This document shows positions 12,901-20,260 of a stretch of DNA of 64,000 nucleotides, one piece after another; position 1 is the stretch's first letter; each line of letters starts with the position of its first letter. The notes beneath the pieces are model-generated. The model had not been told where the DNA came from. It made no database searches and was given only the letters and a program-made list of their open reading frames with translations. This DNA is from Incurvaria masculella. Taxonomy: Eukaryota; Arthropoda; Insecta; Lepidoptera; Incurvariidae. The translations under genes and the position numbers were made by a program. The DNA is taken from positions 6,510,001 to 6,574,000 of the forward strand of contig OX335655.1 of the NCBI GenBank assembly GCA_946894095.1, written 5' to 3'.

Positions 12901-15900
12901 AATATAAATATGTTCATGTACATCTCGATTGATATAAATGAGCAGATATTTTAATATTATGTCTTATTGCGCAGAACTCTGCGGTCAACACAAGCTCAAT
13001 GGTGGTAAAGACGACGACGCGCACCACACTCAACGACAGCAGCACGGCCGAGACACCCACCACCACGACCAACTCCACCTCGGAGAACAGTAAGTATAAT
13101 CGTTACATTAAATCAGACCCGCTCATACTGGCTTAATCCTGCTCACACCAGCTGACACTCGCTGACACGCTCACACCTGTTCACCTCTTGGACTTCTGGG
13201 ATGGCTGACCGGTTTTCAACACCTCCAATTACCTGAAATCCGATTGGTAACTTTCGGTTACATTGCATATTTACATGATGTAACCGAAAGGTAACTTTGG
13301 GATTTTTGTAGCTGGAGGTGGTGGAAACAGGCGTCAGTCATATCCCTTATGCACATTGTGCCCACTGACTGGGTTGTGTGTTGAAAATCAACACCCAACT
13401 ACAACGCCCGGGTTGGTACCATCGCATTGGATGAAAAGATGGTCGAACCGGCAATGAAAAATTGTCTGTGTTTTCCATCCAGTTCAATGTAGCCGTGCCC
13501 GGAAGGTCCTGGCATGGCACCTAATTCCTTCGGGAATGTGGTGTATTGGGCTAATATCATAACGGTAGTTGTGTGGTATTAGCCATCCATGTCAGGTCGC
13601 ATAAAAAAAAACCTATCTAACCTGTTCACACCTGCTCAAAACATACACAATCGCTTATACCAGCTCATAACTCGCTCATACCTGTTCGCTCACCTGCTCA
13701 CACCAGCTCACATCTGCTCATACTTACTGCACACAGTTAAGATAACCGGTAAGAAAAGAAATGCACGTAAATTTCTTCCTACAAACAATTATTGAATTGA
13801 CTGCAAAATTTTTTTTTTCAAAGCAAAAAATATTCTCTAGCCACTGCCACTTTCTAGAGTTCAGATCGGACTTACAAACCTGGAAAAGTTTAAAAGCTGG
13901 CTACTACGCATTCAATCCGTAACTTTCAAGTTTGCCCTGAATGATGGCGGACGGCTTGGCGCATTGTGTATTCTGCTGAAATGTCAATTATTTAGCTTGA
14001 TGCTTATAGTTGTATTTATAAATTTCTATTTTTTAAATATATTATGTACATTAACAACGGAGTTCATTTACCCAGAAGCAGTTACATTTTAAATTCTCCC
14101 TCTATATATGTATTTATTTATTAACATGCAGCTATTAACAGTATGAGCACTGTTTAGCACGAAGTATGAGCAACTTGCAATTAAACAGTGTTATTTTATA
14201 ATAATAAAAATATTTTTAATTGTCTATGCATTAATTTAATTTAAATTAAAACTTCTTTATTGTTTTTTTCTATAACTGAGTTTAGGATATATGATGGCAT
14301 ATGCACAATTAAGATACAATTATTGAACCAAATTATTAAAAAAAAAGTAATCTACTTACTAAGTATTAAGTATGTTTGTGCTTTTATTTGAATTTACCTA
14401 TCGTGTTATTATTTGTTCCATAATAGTATAAACTAACCCGCATTCAGTACCAATGTGACGTGGGTTTCCAATAACTTGCGGACCTGCCTGTGTTCATCAC
14501 TTGCTTTGTATGTATATGTGTACGATTGTCTGTTGACCGGCTTTATGTTTTGTTCGTAGTCCTAGAGCACAGTCGCGAGGAGGGAGTCATCACCCGTATT
14601 GAGGTACACAACCGTTTTTGATAATTATTAGAATTGTTCAAAACTATATAGGGGGAAAAACATATTTTCAATAAGTTTTTCATATTTTTCTAGAAGTTCG
14701 AAAAAAAATTTGTCCTATTATCTTGTAAATAGTCTCGTTGCTAAAGGTTTTTTAAATTATTTCCAAATTATATGAAGCCTTTTTCGAAATCTGCAAAAAT
14801 ATGATAGCCGACATTTTTGATAAGATTTAGATTTAATTCAAGGAGTTTCTTAATTCAAGTGAAAAGAGTTGCCTATGTTTGCGTGTAGAATTGCTGAACT
14901 AACCATATTTAGTAGTGTTTGGTATATTAGATTTGAATAATTTATTGTATAAGTTTATTTAGCATGCTTGTTGATAATAATATATTAAAGGAGGATGGGC
15001 AAAAAGTACCAAGAGCGGAAACTAAAACATATCTTAAGGTGGCCCCCAACCCGGCGGGACTAACTCATTCGAGGCCACGGTACAAAACCGTGCTGTTGCG
15101 CTCTGGGACGTTCTGTTTTTCAAAGAAAAAGACAGGCTCCGTGATGAGGAAGATGCAAAAAGTCTACAAAAAAGACAATGTGCATAGTGTATGATTTGGT
15201 AAGATTTACAAAAATTGTAATTACAAAACGACTTATAGCTAAAAGTAAACCACGACCGCTGTAGTAAAAAATTTAACAAAAACCAAATAGATTATAAATC
15301 TTGATTAAATAAGCTATGTCTGATGACTAACATTTTTAAGATGTTCTTGCTTTATCATTGCGTAATCCACCTCTAAAGTTATTGTATAAAACGCGCAAAA
15401 AATTCGAACTTTCCGACCTTATAACTTAGAAACAAAACACAATTTTACAATGCCAACGGTCATCAGACATGTAGTTCGATCAAATAAAGCTATTTTGAGC
15501 AAAATTTGGGATATCTGACAAGAACTATGGGCGTGATCTTCTTTCCTCGTTTGTATGGGGAGTTGAGCGGGATGGCCCACCTTAACTGCGTATGCCCCTA
15601 GGTGACACTCAGTTATTAGTTAATTTCTCAGAGAGTACTTAACTTATCAAGCTCAAATTGATTATTATATATAACTTCAGGTGTACCGATACCAAATGAA
15701 TGATTTTTTTTTCAATGCCACTAACTTTGCTGTATTTAAAAAAAGTCGCCAAAATGGGCCTATTATTTAAAATTCTTAGTCTTCAAGATATTAATTCTTG
15801 CAATTGGTAAGCATTATAAAGTTAAAAAAAATACAATGCATGCGCATAGACCTCTTTAATTTTTGAACCGAATATGGTACATGCAAACAACATTTTTCAT

Positions 15901-18900
15901 TCAAAACATAAAAAAAACGAAATCAAACGATTCCAAGGCTAAATTACGAAACATTTTGTAGAGAAATAGACTCATCGGCCAATACCTTATTTTGGACATA
16001 CATCATATTAAACATGGGCTGGGGGCCCACTCATGCCACGGATCCATGGACCCCAGGTTAAGAAACCCTGCTCTAAATGATGCATGCTTCGTTAATGGCC
16101 GCTCTTAGTACCTCTGCCCATATTTTTACATTTTGTTGATTTTCCTGTTTACAAGTTAATTGATTCAATTAGGTATGGGAATATCGTCTGTCCAAAACTT
16201 ATATTTTCCATTGGAATGGTTTATCAAACATAAGGCTGCGAAAATGTTTGATTAACTAATCCATGATTCTCTGGTACAATGTTGTGTCGTCAGTTCTGTC
16301 CAGCTACTGTTTGTCATATCGGGAACTAGCGCACCTCTAACTCTCCATCTTCATTGTCTGTCATTTTATCATTCATCGAATTGTCACTAACAAAGATTCA
16401 TGTGAGAGAATTTTACACCTATTCTATATTTCTAAAATAATTTACAAGCAAAATACAATTGTTTTTTCATCCTCATACATTTAAATTGTCTATGATGAAT
16501 CTTTACTCAAGATCTGCTTGATCAATTTACATTTAGTTTTCACTGGTACCTTCTTTCAAATCAGAGGATCGTTTAAGACTAAATATCTAGATATCTTACC
16601 ACTCAAGCAGTAAACATATAATAGGTCGGGGAAAAAGTCTTTTCGCATTATACGAGGGTGGATCATAAAGTTTTTGGAATGACCATGAAAACAATGAAAA
16701 TTTGATTGAAACTTAATTTTGTTTTCTACATAATCTCCTTCTAATTCGATACACTTAGTATACCGCTTTTCTAGATTGATTATTCCATCCTTAAAAAAAT
16801 ATTGTTCATGAGCCTCGAAAAAGTCCTCCACAGCAGTCATGACCCCGTCGATATTCTCGAATTTGGTTCCACTGAGATTTTCTTTCAATTTCCGAAATAC
16901 ATGGTAATCACCGGGGACTAACTCCAGTAAATATGGCATGTGCTCATAAAGGTCGGAGCCAGCATCACTGATTGCAGGGGGGGCGATTACAGATCTGTGA
17001 GCGGGCGCTTTGTTTTGATGATTCAGCACACCGGACGTCAACTTTCCTCGTCGTTTTTCTTTAATGGTATCTCGCAATTTCACAATTAAAGCTGCCTAAT
17101 ATGAACCGGGAATTGATTAACCTTTAGGCAAGTAGGCAATTAGGAGAATTCCTTCAACCTCCCAGAACACAGAGGCCATAACTTTGCATGCAGTCGCAGC
17201 AACACGAAATTTCTTCATGGGAGGAGAAGACGGTCGTTTCCGGTACATGCTTTGTCGTTTTGTCTCGGTATTGAAGTGGTGCACCCATGTTTCATCCACG
17301 GTTACAAAAATACCTAAGAAGAGTTCAGGATCTTCTTGAAAGATGTCGAGATTCCGCTTAGAAATGTCAAGATGTTGCTTCTTGTTCTCGTCAGTGAGCA
17401 TTCGTGGTACCCATCTTGCTGACACTTTTTTAAAGTTCAAAACATCTGTTAATTTTTTTTTACCGCTGCTATAACTAATCTTTAGGGTCTCTGAGAGGTG
17501 GTTTATTGCAACTCGTCTGTCTTCCAAGACATTTTTTTCCACTTTTTGGACCTTTTCTTCTGTGAGGGAGGAGGACGGGTGTCCAGAGTGGGCGTCATCT
17601 TCACAGCTCGATCTGCTATGTTTGAAATCAGATATCCAGTAAGCAACGGGGGAATATGGTGGTGCACTGTCCCCTAATGGTTGCTGCATATCCAGAAAAA
17701 ATCCTTACCAGAAATGTTTTTCAGAAACGGGTACTTTATAACCGCACACATTTCGTTTTTCTCCATACTTCGTAATTTTTGGCGACCACTTAAATTAAAA
17801 ATTAAATTTCTTAAGAACTTTAAACCACAGCTGAATTATATTTTACGTCAATACACTACAATAGTGACTGGTCACTTTCATTACAGACTACCCTCAAAAT
17901 ACCTGTTAGAAGTATGTGATTCCAAAAACTTTATGATCCACCCTCGTAGTATGTATGAACTTGTAATAAAATCTCTTTGGCTATACTATTTGTATCTGGC
18001 TGGTTTTGGTATCATTGAAAGTTTAAATTTTAAAGAACATAATTCCAAATTCAAATTAGGAAAATGTGTGATTCTCATTTGTTTTTCGTACTGTCAAAAT
18101 GAGTGAATCTAATGAAGAAATTCGATACATTTTAAATTTTTACTACAAAAAAGGTAAAAATGCAACGCAAGCCGCGAAAAAAATTTGCGATGTTTATGGA
18201 CCTAGTGCAGTGTCTGTGAGAGTAGCACAAATTTGGTTTAAGCGTTTTCAATCCGGAAATTTTGATGTCAAAGATGCACGTCGCTCTGGTCGCCCTATTA
18301 CGGATAAAATGGATGCCATTTTTGAAAAAGTGGAGCAAGATCGGCATATCAGTAGTTACGACGTAGCTGAAGAACTAGGAATTGACCACAAAACAGTTTT
18401 GGCGCATTTGAAAAAAACTGGGTACACAAAAAAGCTCGATATTTGGGTACCTCACGAGCTCACTGAAAGAAACCTAATGAACCGTGTACTCATTTGTGAT
18501 TCTTTATTACGACGTAATGAAACCGAACCATTTTTGAAGAAGCTGATAACTGGTGATGAAAAGTGGATCACGTACGACAAGAACGTGCGAAAAAGGTCGT
18601 GGTCAAAGGCCGGTCAAGCTTCACAGACTGTGGCGAAACCCGGGTTAACTCGCAACAAGGTGATGCTGTGTGTGTGGTGGGATTGGAAGGGCATTATTCA
18701 TTATGAGCTGTTACCACCAGGCAGGACCATCGATTCTGAACTCTACTGCGAACAACTGATGAGATTAAAGCAAGAAGTTGAGAGAAAGCGGCCGGAATTA
18801 ATCAACAGAATGGGTGTGGTTTTTCATCATGATAACGCTAGACCTCACACATCTTTAGCCACTCAGCAAAAACTAAGAGAGTTTGGCTGGGAGGTGTTAA

Positions 18901-19603
18901 TGCATCCGCCGTATAGTCCTGACCTTGCACCTTCAGATTTCCACCTGTTTAGGTCTCTTCAGAATTATTTAGGCAGTGTCAGGTTCACATCACGAGAGGA
19001 CTGCCAAAACCACTTGTCGCGGTATATTGATCAGAAGTCCCAATATTTCTATAGCAATGGGATCATGTCCCTACCTACAAGATGGCAAAAAGTTATCGAA
19101 CAAAATGGTACCTACATACTTTAGTTAAATGTAAATAAACCATATTAAAAAATGTTTTGAATTTTCTTAAAAAATGCGAAGAAACTTTTTCCCCAACCTA
19201 ATATAAAGTCCAGATTTAAGTCTCTTCCAGTGGTGATCAGTTCGAAAGCTAGTAGACAATAATCCCCATTTTTCATCCGCTACTTCAAACATTTTCATTA
19301 ATTGGAAAGAGTAATACAAAGTCATATATTTGAAGTTATTAGAGTAATTGGCGACAAAATTTGAAGTGGCGGCAGAGCTAGTTGGACGGGCGCGGGGACA
19401 CGGCATTGTTGCAGAGAAGAACGTGCGCTGGTACGTGCGCGTACGCGGCGGTGACGCTGGCCGTGTGACAGACGGGGACGGTGACCGTGCCGGCCGGGAC
19501 GGACCCCAAGCTCATCCTGGAGATGTTTGAGCGGAGTCGCACGCCGCTCGCGGTGCCCGTGCCGCCCGCCGGCGCCAACGCGCACCACACCGACGTCGAC
19601 TGA
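825..19603 (+). CDS. l(2)gl: lethal(2) giant larvae (Lgl), 3' part of gene
   Basis: Lgl is a cortical WD40-repeat scaffold that sets apical-basal polarity with Scribble and Dlg, opposes aPKC/Par-6, and binds myosin II. Eleven coding exons can be joined with consistent phase: 825-966, 1346-1446, 2174-2278, 9081-9224, 9806-9969, 10696-10789, 11246-11344, 12332-12520, 12975-13089, 14560-14603 and 19472-19603. They total 1329 nt, or 442 residues plus stop. Family hallmarks in order are a [12 protein letters not shown] strand, [46 protein letters not shown] and [11 protein letters not shown]. The family is about 1000-1150 residues, so roughly the first 60 percent, including the aPKC-phosphorylated basic hinge, lies before the window. 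Introns 3, 7 and 10 are swollen by transposons. The C-terminal exons are less conserved, and their exact borders are less certain. Confidence 0.9.
1346..1446 (+). CDS. l(2)gl: l(2)gl exon ([12 protein letters not shown] blade)
   Basis: Acceptor TGCAG, donor GTGAGT. Encodes [19 protein letters not shown] and a short basic end. The WAGTN-GTV motif is diagnostic for the Lgl/tomosyn propeller. Its two leading bases complete the codon left open by the previous exon, and it ends on a codon border. Confidence 0.9.
2174..2278 (+). CDS. l(2)gl: l(2)gl exon ([14 protein letters not shown])
   Basis: Acceptor TTCGCAG, donor GTAAGT. The 35 codons cover [14 protein letters not shown] and PLPEPLE, a signature stretch shared by fly Lgl and vertebrate LLGL1/2. 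Phase 0 on both sides. The following intron is 6.8 kb because of inserted mobile elements. Confidence 0.9.
2692..3864. mobile_element. Foldback-like element with tandem-repeat arms
   Basis: About 60-70 bp units with a core like CGTATAATATTCACAACG and a tail ACCATGCA are repeated three to four times at 2705-2870 and 3470-3500. They reappear inverted (TTATACGTTGTGACTATTATA, TGCATGG) at 3715-3864 and continue at 8793-8830 beyond the inserted LINE. The central segment also pairs: GCGCCCTAATAACGATA near 3518 against a complementary stretch near 3650. This layout of long inverted arms made of short tandem units resembles Foldback/Galileo-type elements. The class is an inference. Confidence 0.45.
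2868..3442 (+). mobile_element. 5'-truncated CR1/L2-like LINE tail
   Basis: An open frame at 2880-3329 encodes the end of a reverse transcriptase: [50 protein letters not shown] and [12 protein letters not shown], ending at TAG after HKL. These are standard C-terminal signatures of CR1/L2-like non-LTR elements. A run of A follows at 3345-3358, and an (AAT)n tract at 3425-3442 forms the 3' tail. The element was inserted into the repeat array described at 2692-3864. Confidence 0.75.
3865..3878. repeat. Target-site duplication of the LINE (left copy)
   Basis: ACATTATACGATCT at 3865-3878 is repeated exactly at 8779-8792, bracketing the Jockey-type LINE. Confidence 0.9.
4022..6727 (-). CDS. LINE ORF2: endonuclease and reverse transcriptase
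   Basis: A 901-residue polyprotein that copies element RNA into a nicked chromosomal target. Residues about 10-230 form an APE-type endonuclease: [28 protein letters not shown] and TSDHTPI carry the Asn, Glu, Asp and His catalytic positions. Residues about 470-760 form the reverse transcriptase: [41 protein letters not shown] and the active-site box FADD, which is F rather than the common Y. The C-terminal thumb region contains [13 protein letters not shown]. Its ATG overlaps the ORF1 stop as TAATG, a known stop-restart arrangement. The next in-frame methionine at about residue 8 (MVRDS) could also serve. Length is normal for the Jockey clade and no frame damage is visible. Confidence 0.92.
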   Translation of the reverse strand: MPYKSTIMVRDSLRIAAWNINGLTPNKIEVETLITTEKLDLVLISEAHLTIRSAFSIKGFATYSTFHPDGTGHGGTAIIIKSSIKHHLLPEYKTNQIQATSISVSDIRGDIVISSVYCPPRYAISEDMFTQFFHTLGNRFIAGGDWNAKHTYWGSRLTVTRGRQLKMSVDRKHLNVLSTGQPTYWPTDSKKMPDLLDFFITMGLSHHYIKVESCFDSTSDHTPIIATLSNFIIIKKTFETLHNQKTDWESFREVLNSKININIPLKTPEDIEHATYYITNLIQCSAWECTPTIESKIGYENYPLDIRAKITEKRRLRRVWQGSRLTTDKTILNRCARDLKLTIQNRKNSTFKEHLESLSATRNDEYSLWKVSKEFNRPLLTSPPLKSTGESWARSDEEKAELFAKFLENVFVPNIGDSDQEDAINIVLAQPFQMCPPLTPTTPREIRREIKALESKKAPGFDLITSKLLKELPKKAIVFLTILFNGIIRTSTYPDIWKISQIIMIPKQGKPANEVSSYRPISLLPILSKLFEKILQKRINDVIHEREIIPNHQFGFRTKHSTIEQVHRVCQKIRRSLELKQYCSAAFLDIQQAFDKVWHKGLLMKLKTSMPHTIYTIIESYLSNRFFQVKQGDARSKFYNCVAGVPQGSVLGPVLYSLFTADFPTTECVLTATFADDVALLASNGSPARASQELQNEVNLVKQWLKDWKIKASATKSTHITFSLGNSSCPPVKLGEDYLPHKESVKYLGMHLDRRLIWREHITKKRDELNIRYKKITWLLGRGSSLSLENKLLIYKAILKPIWTYGIQLWGTASNSNIEILQRFQNNVLKQIAKAPWFTRTTEIHEHLEIPTVKDEIRMVSTKYKTRLNNHVNVLASNLLIPDHKQRRLKRYDILDLDNRF
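6727..8349 (-). CDS. LINE ORF1: gag-like nucleic-acid-binding protein
   Basis: A 540-residue ORF1 protein that packages element RNA. The N-terminal half is low-complexity and rich in Ser, Pro and Lys. A PRE_C2HC-type fold follows ([20 protein letters not shown]). Then come three zinc knuckles: [27 protein letters not shown] and [15 protein letters not shown]. The C-terminal end is hydrophobic. It ends at the TAATG shared with ORF2. Its closest relative in the window is the protein at 50161-51798. Confidence 0.9.
   Translation of the reverse strand: MEARNTKDIPQEGTGTYGAGESLSESGSAGLQLSSGNRAELDSGCPSYSGGGNFSQNDKDTNPFAKRRSLLRTPPKETEGYDGLTSGKILTAHINDIEEAMELPTSRSEIRREVDPPKSKAKSNKMVQQVLHRGLFLTRSNSTGNISSSLTLEESPSKDANTLNPPEWQRVPVLRNHKRRRTSNSPPPNGSTELSNRYSGLPVDKSDDNHGSEQTKVNKPPPIILYGIDDVSKLSEILETVANNNDFTYKIISKNQLRVSCNSPSIYKKVLDLIREKGLIGHTFTQKQEKCTRIVIKNLHHSTPLSAIIEVIEKTGNIVKGEIINARYGPEKLPSSTFFANIAPSANNKALKDIKYIFNQSVIIEDPRKKTSIVQCHRCQQYGHSKNNCMRPFRCVKCTHAHKTSECPKKDRNSPAKCALCFGDHPANYKGCQVYKEIATRKLTRNNLKSTKPSMDLKSTHNNINHDKNPFPRAQKTKTYADATKQPQIEEPLQSHSTKESTPNNSLETMLLKQSEKIDILLQHISTLMGLITTLINKSP
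8350..8778 (-). other. 5' UTR of the LINE
   Basis: A GC-richer, non-coding leader between the 5' target duplication and ORF1. In Jockey-type elements this region holds the internal promoter. No TATA box is seen, as expected. Only short frames occur. Confidence 0.6.
8779..8792. repeat. Target-site duplication of the LINE (right copy)
   Basis: Second copy of ACATTATACGATCT, adjoining the LINE 5' end. The flanking foldback-like repeat resumes immediately after it. Confidence 0.9.
8905..8990 (+). mobile_element. SINE 3' end fragment
   Basis: Degenerate match to the 3' end of the tRNA-derived SINE family: a GTGATGGGCTAATGTC block, then ATATTAGCCATTCAT. Confidence 0.45.
9081..9224 (+). CDS. l(2)gl: l(2)gl exon ([11 protein letters not shown])
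   Basis: Acceptor GACGCAG, donor GTACGT, 48 codons, phase 0 at both ends. Encodes [15 protein letters not shown] and [10 protein letters not shown], the most conserved part of Lgl C-terminal propeller. Confidence 0.92.
9365..9442 (-). repeat. tRNA-like sequence, probably a SINE head
   Basis: On the minus strand, TAGCTTAGTTGGTTA resembles a Pol III A box, and ATGTTTGAATACTGC about 40 bases further resembles a degenerate B box. An anticodon-like stem GCGGA/TCCGA lies between them, but the residue before the anticodon is A where tRNAs need T. It is therefore a tRNA-derived repeat or pseudogene rather than a working tRNA. Confidence 0.4.
9806..9969 (+). CDS. l(2)gl: l(2)gl exon ([10 protein letters not shown])
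   Basis: Acceptor GGCAG, donor GTGAGT. Encodes [32 protein letters not shown] and RKEDI, matching the Lgl block that ends in a conserved R-K-E-D-I. It stops two bases into a codon. Confidence 0.9.
10018..10406. mobile_element. MITE with 30-bp inverted ends
   Basis: The left end at 10019-10050 contains GCAGGATGTCCGAGGTTTGG. The right end at 10373-10406 contains CCGAACCTCGGACACCCTGC, its near-perfect complement. The interior is AT-rich and non-coding. It is a short non-autonomous DNA element in an l(2)gl intron. Confidence 0.7.
10696..10789 (+). CDS. l(2)gl: l(2)gl exon ([18 protein letters not shown])
   Basis: Acceptor TTCCAG, donor GTTTGT, which is a weak but usable donor. Its first base completes an Asn codon with the preceding exon. 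The encoded [13 protein letters not shown] aligns with the Lgl PSEFERFSLS block. Confidence 0.88.
11246..11344 (+). CDS. l(2)gl: l(2)gl exon (variable linker)
   Basis: Acceptor GGGCAG, donor GTACTT, 33 codons, phase 0. Encodes an Ala/Arg-rich linker ending [11 protein letters not shown]. It is poorly conserved; its placement rests on phase, GC content and splice sites. Confidence 0.75.
11412..11815 (-). mobile_element. tRNA-derived SINE, near full length
   Basis: Reads on the minus strand. The head carries an A box like TAGCCTAGTGGCG and a B box like GGGTTCAATTCC (near 11745-11812). The body is shared with the copies at 13404, 31742, 35585 and 58296. The tail ends in a T run (A run on its own strand) near 11412-11425. 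Confidence 0.75.
11951..12266. mobile_element. Foldback MITE (family of 27.1-27.96 kb)
   Basis: Starts TCACCTAAATTCGCGTTTAC, followed by GGCAAACCGATCGACTGG, and ends with the degraded complement near 12220-12266. The same interior (TTTGACAGCTTACTCACC, CGTCGACTCCGCGTTTTCAT) occurs three more times around 27.1-27.96 kb. The ends form a long imperfect palindrome. Non-coding. Confidence 0.7.
12332..12520 (+). CDS. l(2)gl: l(2)gl exon ([11 protein letters not shown], poly-Ala)
   Basis: Acceptor GATCAG, donor GTACGG, 63 codons. Contains [20 protein letters not shown], a short motif conserved near the Lgl C-terminus. It is followed by an Ala/Pro-rich low-complexity run coded by GCC-type triplets at 12415-12500, which is likely length-polymorphic. 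Confidence 0.85.
12975..13089 (+). CDS. l(2)gl: l(2)gl exon (Thr/Ser-rich)
   Basis: Acceptor TTGCGCAG, donor GTAAGT. Encodes [17 protein letters not shown] and a Thr/Ser tail, similar in character to the fly Lgl end. It ends one base into a codon. Confidence 0.75.
13198..13346. mobile_element. Palindromic MITE
   Basis: The sequence folds on itself: GGGATGGCTGACCGGTTTTC at the left against a complement ending ATATCCC at 13346, with TAACTTTCGGTTACAT paired to ATGTAACCGAAAGGTAACTT around a short loop near 13265. No coding content. Confidence 0.65.
13404..13611 (+). mobile_element. SINE, 5'-truncated
   Basis: 3' half of the tRNA-derived SINE family in plus orientation (GCCCGGGTTGGTACCATCGC through ATTAGCCATCCATGTCAGG), ending in an A run at 13602-13611. 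Confidence 0.7.
13736..14559. other. l(2)gl intron, no gene seen
   Basis: Very AT-rich. Nothing recognisable beyond short A/T runs. Confidence 0.5.
14560..14603 (+). CDS. l(2)gl: l(2)gl micro-exon ([10 protein letters not shown])
   Basis: Acceptor TTCGTAG, donor GTACAC. Two bases complete the open codon, then [14 protein letters not shown]. The E-x-GVI-R-IE pattern resembles the last conserved block of insect Lgl. Confidence 0.7.
15034..15585. mobile_element. TTAA-flanked MITE, full length
   Basis: Begins TTAAGGTGGCC and ends GGCCCACCTTAA, an inverted pair with TTAA at the tips, as in piggyBac-type non-autonomous elements. Other copies lie at 32413-32955 (inverted) and 41310-41531 (truncated). 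No transposase. Confidence 0.75.
15586..16621. other. l(2)gl intron, no gene seen
   Basis: AT-rich. No convincing exon or element ends found. Confidence 0.45.
16651..17948 (-). mobile_element. Second mariner, nested and inactive
   Basis: Perfect 30-bp inverted ends: TACGAGGGTGGATCATAAAG at 16651 and its complement ending CACCCTCGTA at 17948. Total length is 1298 bp, typical for mariner, and the target is TA. It lies between the left end and the gene of the outer mariner. Its own transposase, on the minus strand, is broken. Confidence 0.92.
16676..17800 (-). pseudogene. Broken mariner transposase
   Basis: Reads on the minus strand in pieces. An N-terminal part (17800-17695, starting [11 protein letters not shown]) is out of frame with the rest. 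The middle (17689-17117) carries the linker WVPRML and [11 protein letters not shown]. The C-terminal part (17083-16676) shares the same frame but lies behind in-frame TAA and TAG stops at 17085-17120. The second catalytic site reads HQNKAPAH where DNAPAH is expected, so the aspartate is lost. The third site reads LVPGDYH. At least one frameshift and two stops mark it as dead. Confidence 0.85.
18099..19124 (+). CDS. mariner transposase, open frame
   Basis: A 341-residue cut-and-paste transposase. Residues 1-110 form two helix-turn-helix DNA-binding units ([30 protein letters not shown]). The clamp motif WVPHELTE sits near residue 121. The DD34D catalytic triad appears intact: Asp in LITGDEKW, Asp in FHHDNARPH and Asp in [11 protein letters not shown], all in conventional context. 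The ATG and stop fit the family length of about 340. No stop or frameshift is visible, but the insertion in its leader may have cut it off from its promoter. Confidence 0.93.
   Translation: MSESNEEIRYILNFYYKKGKNATQAAKKICDVYGPSAVSVRVAQIWFKRFQSGNFDVKDARRSGRPITDKMDAIFEKVEQDRHISSYDVAEELGIDHKTVLAHLKKTGYTKKLDIWVPHELTERNLMNRVLICDSLLRRNETEPFLKKLITGDEKWITYDKNVRKRSWSKAGQASQTVAKPGLTRNKVMLCVWWDWKGIIHYELLPPGRTIDSELYCEQLMRLKQEVERKRPELINRMGVVFHHDNARPHTSLATQQKLREFGWEVLMHPPYSPDLAPSDFHLFRSLQNYLGSVRFTSREDCQNHLSRYIDQKSQYFYSNGIMSLPTRWQKVIEQNGTYIL
19472..19603 (+). CDS. l(2)gl: l(2)gl terminal exon
   Basis: Acceptor GTGACAG with a poor pyrimidine tract. Encodes [20 protein letters not shown] and a Pro/Ala-rich end, with TGA at 19601-19603. 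Phase, GC content and the final stop support it; the family ending is variable, so this is inferred from context. It lies 270 bp downstream of the nested mariners. Confidence 0.68.
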   Translation, partial: TGTVTVPAGTDPKLILEMFERSRTPLAVPVPPAGANAHHTDVD

Positions 19604-20260
19604 ACCGTCGCTCACCGCAACCTCCTTCGTACACACCTCACTCGCAGATAAATGATAGTAGGAAAAGATTGCTAACGTCGTACAAGTGTTGAATAGGGAT
19701 AATAAAAGTCAACGGATGGCATTGCAATTCACATTTCTGAATATATTAAATACAAACCAATGAATATCAATGATATTTCTTATGTACATCACTTAATGTA
19801 TAGTTAAAATGCAATGTTTTCATCATGCCTGCCTAAGCAAAATTTGGAATTAAGCTTTTAGTTTTCATAATGGTGTAACTAGTTCTGGCAGTGACGGGAG
19901 TTGGCGCTGGTTAGAAATGTCATAGTACCAGCGAAAAATTAGAAGTATTCAAAGAGTTTTGCACGTTGTATGATGTTAGCAGTCTATCTCTACTATCCTT
20001 TGTCTATGCCTCAGTCGATCCGGCTAAGTTTTCTTGCAGGTTGTACGTAATAAAACTTATTCATATCGCGTTTCGAAAATTACTCTTTTTGTATGTCGAG
20101 GAGACATATTGTTTTGCTTACAATTTACCAACGCTATGTTAACGTATAGTAAGGATTACGCATACACCTTTATTTCATCTTTAGATTAGGAACATAATAT
20201 AAATAGGGTGACTTACTGTTTGTATGTGACAAATTTAACGTATCGTACTTATAATAAAGG
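19604..20260 (+). other. Probable l(2)gl 3' UTR
   Basis: AT-rich DNA after the stop. AATAAA hexamers at 19701-19706 and 20253-20258 are candidate polyadenylation signals; which one is used cannot be told. Confidence 0.4.

Larger units (their letters stand above)
13118..13735. repeat. Degenerate GCTCACACC tandem repeat split by two elements
   Basis: Variants of GCTCACACCTG recur at 13118-13190 and again at 13620-13735. The two blocks are separated by a 150-bp palindromic MITE (13198-13346) and a SINE (13404-13611). Confidence 0.55.
16622..19200 (+). mobile_element. mariner element with open transposase, interrupted by another mariner
   Basis: The left end TAGGTCGGGGAAAAAGTC at 16622 pairs with the complement of the right end at 19173-19200 (ACTTTTTCCCCAACCTA), giving inverted repeats of about 28 bp that include the TA duplication. 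Removing the inner element at 16651-17948 leaves a normal 1.28-kb mariner with a 5' UTR and an uninterrupted transposase. The pattern resembles the cecropia/mori group of mariners. Confidence 0.9.
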
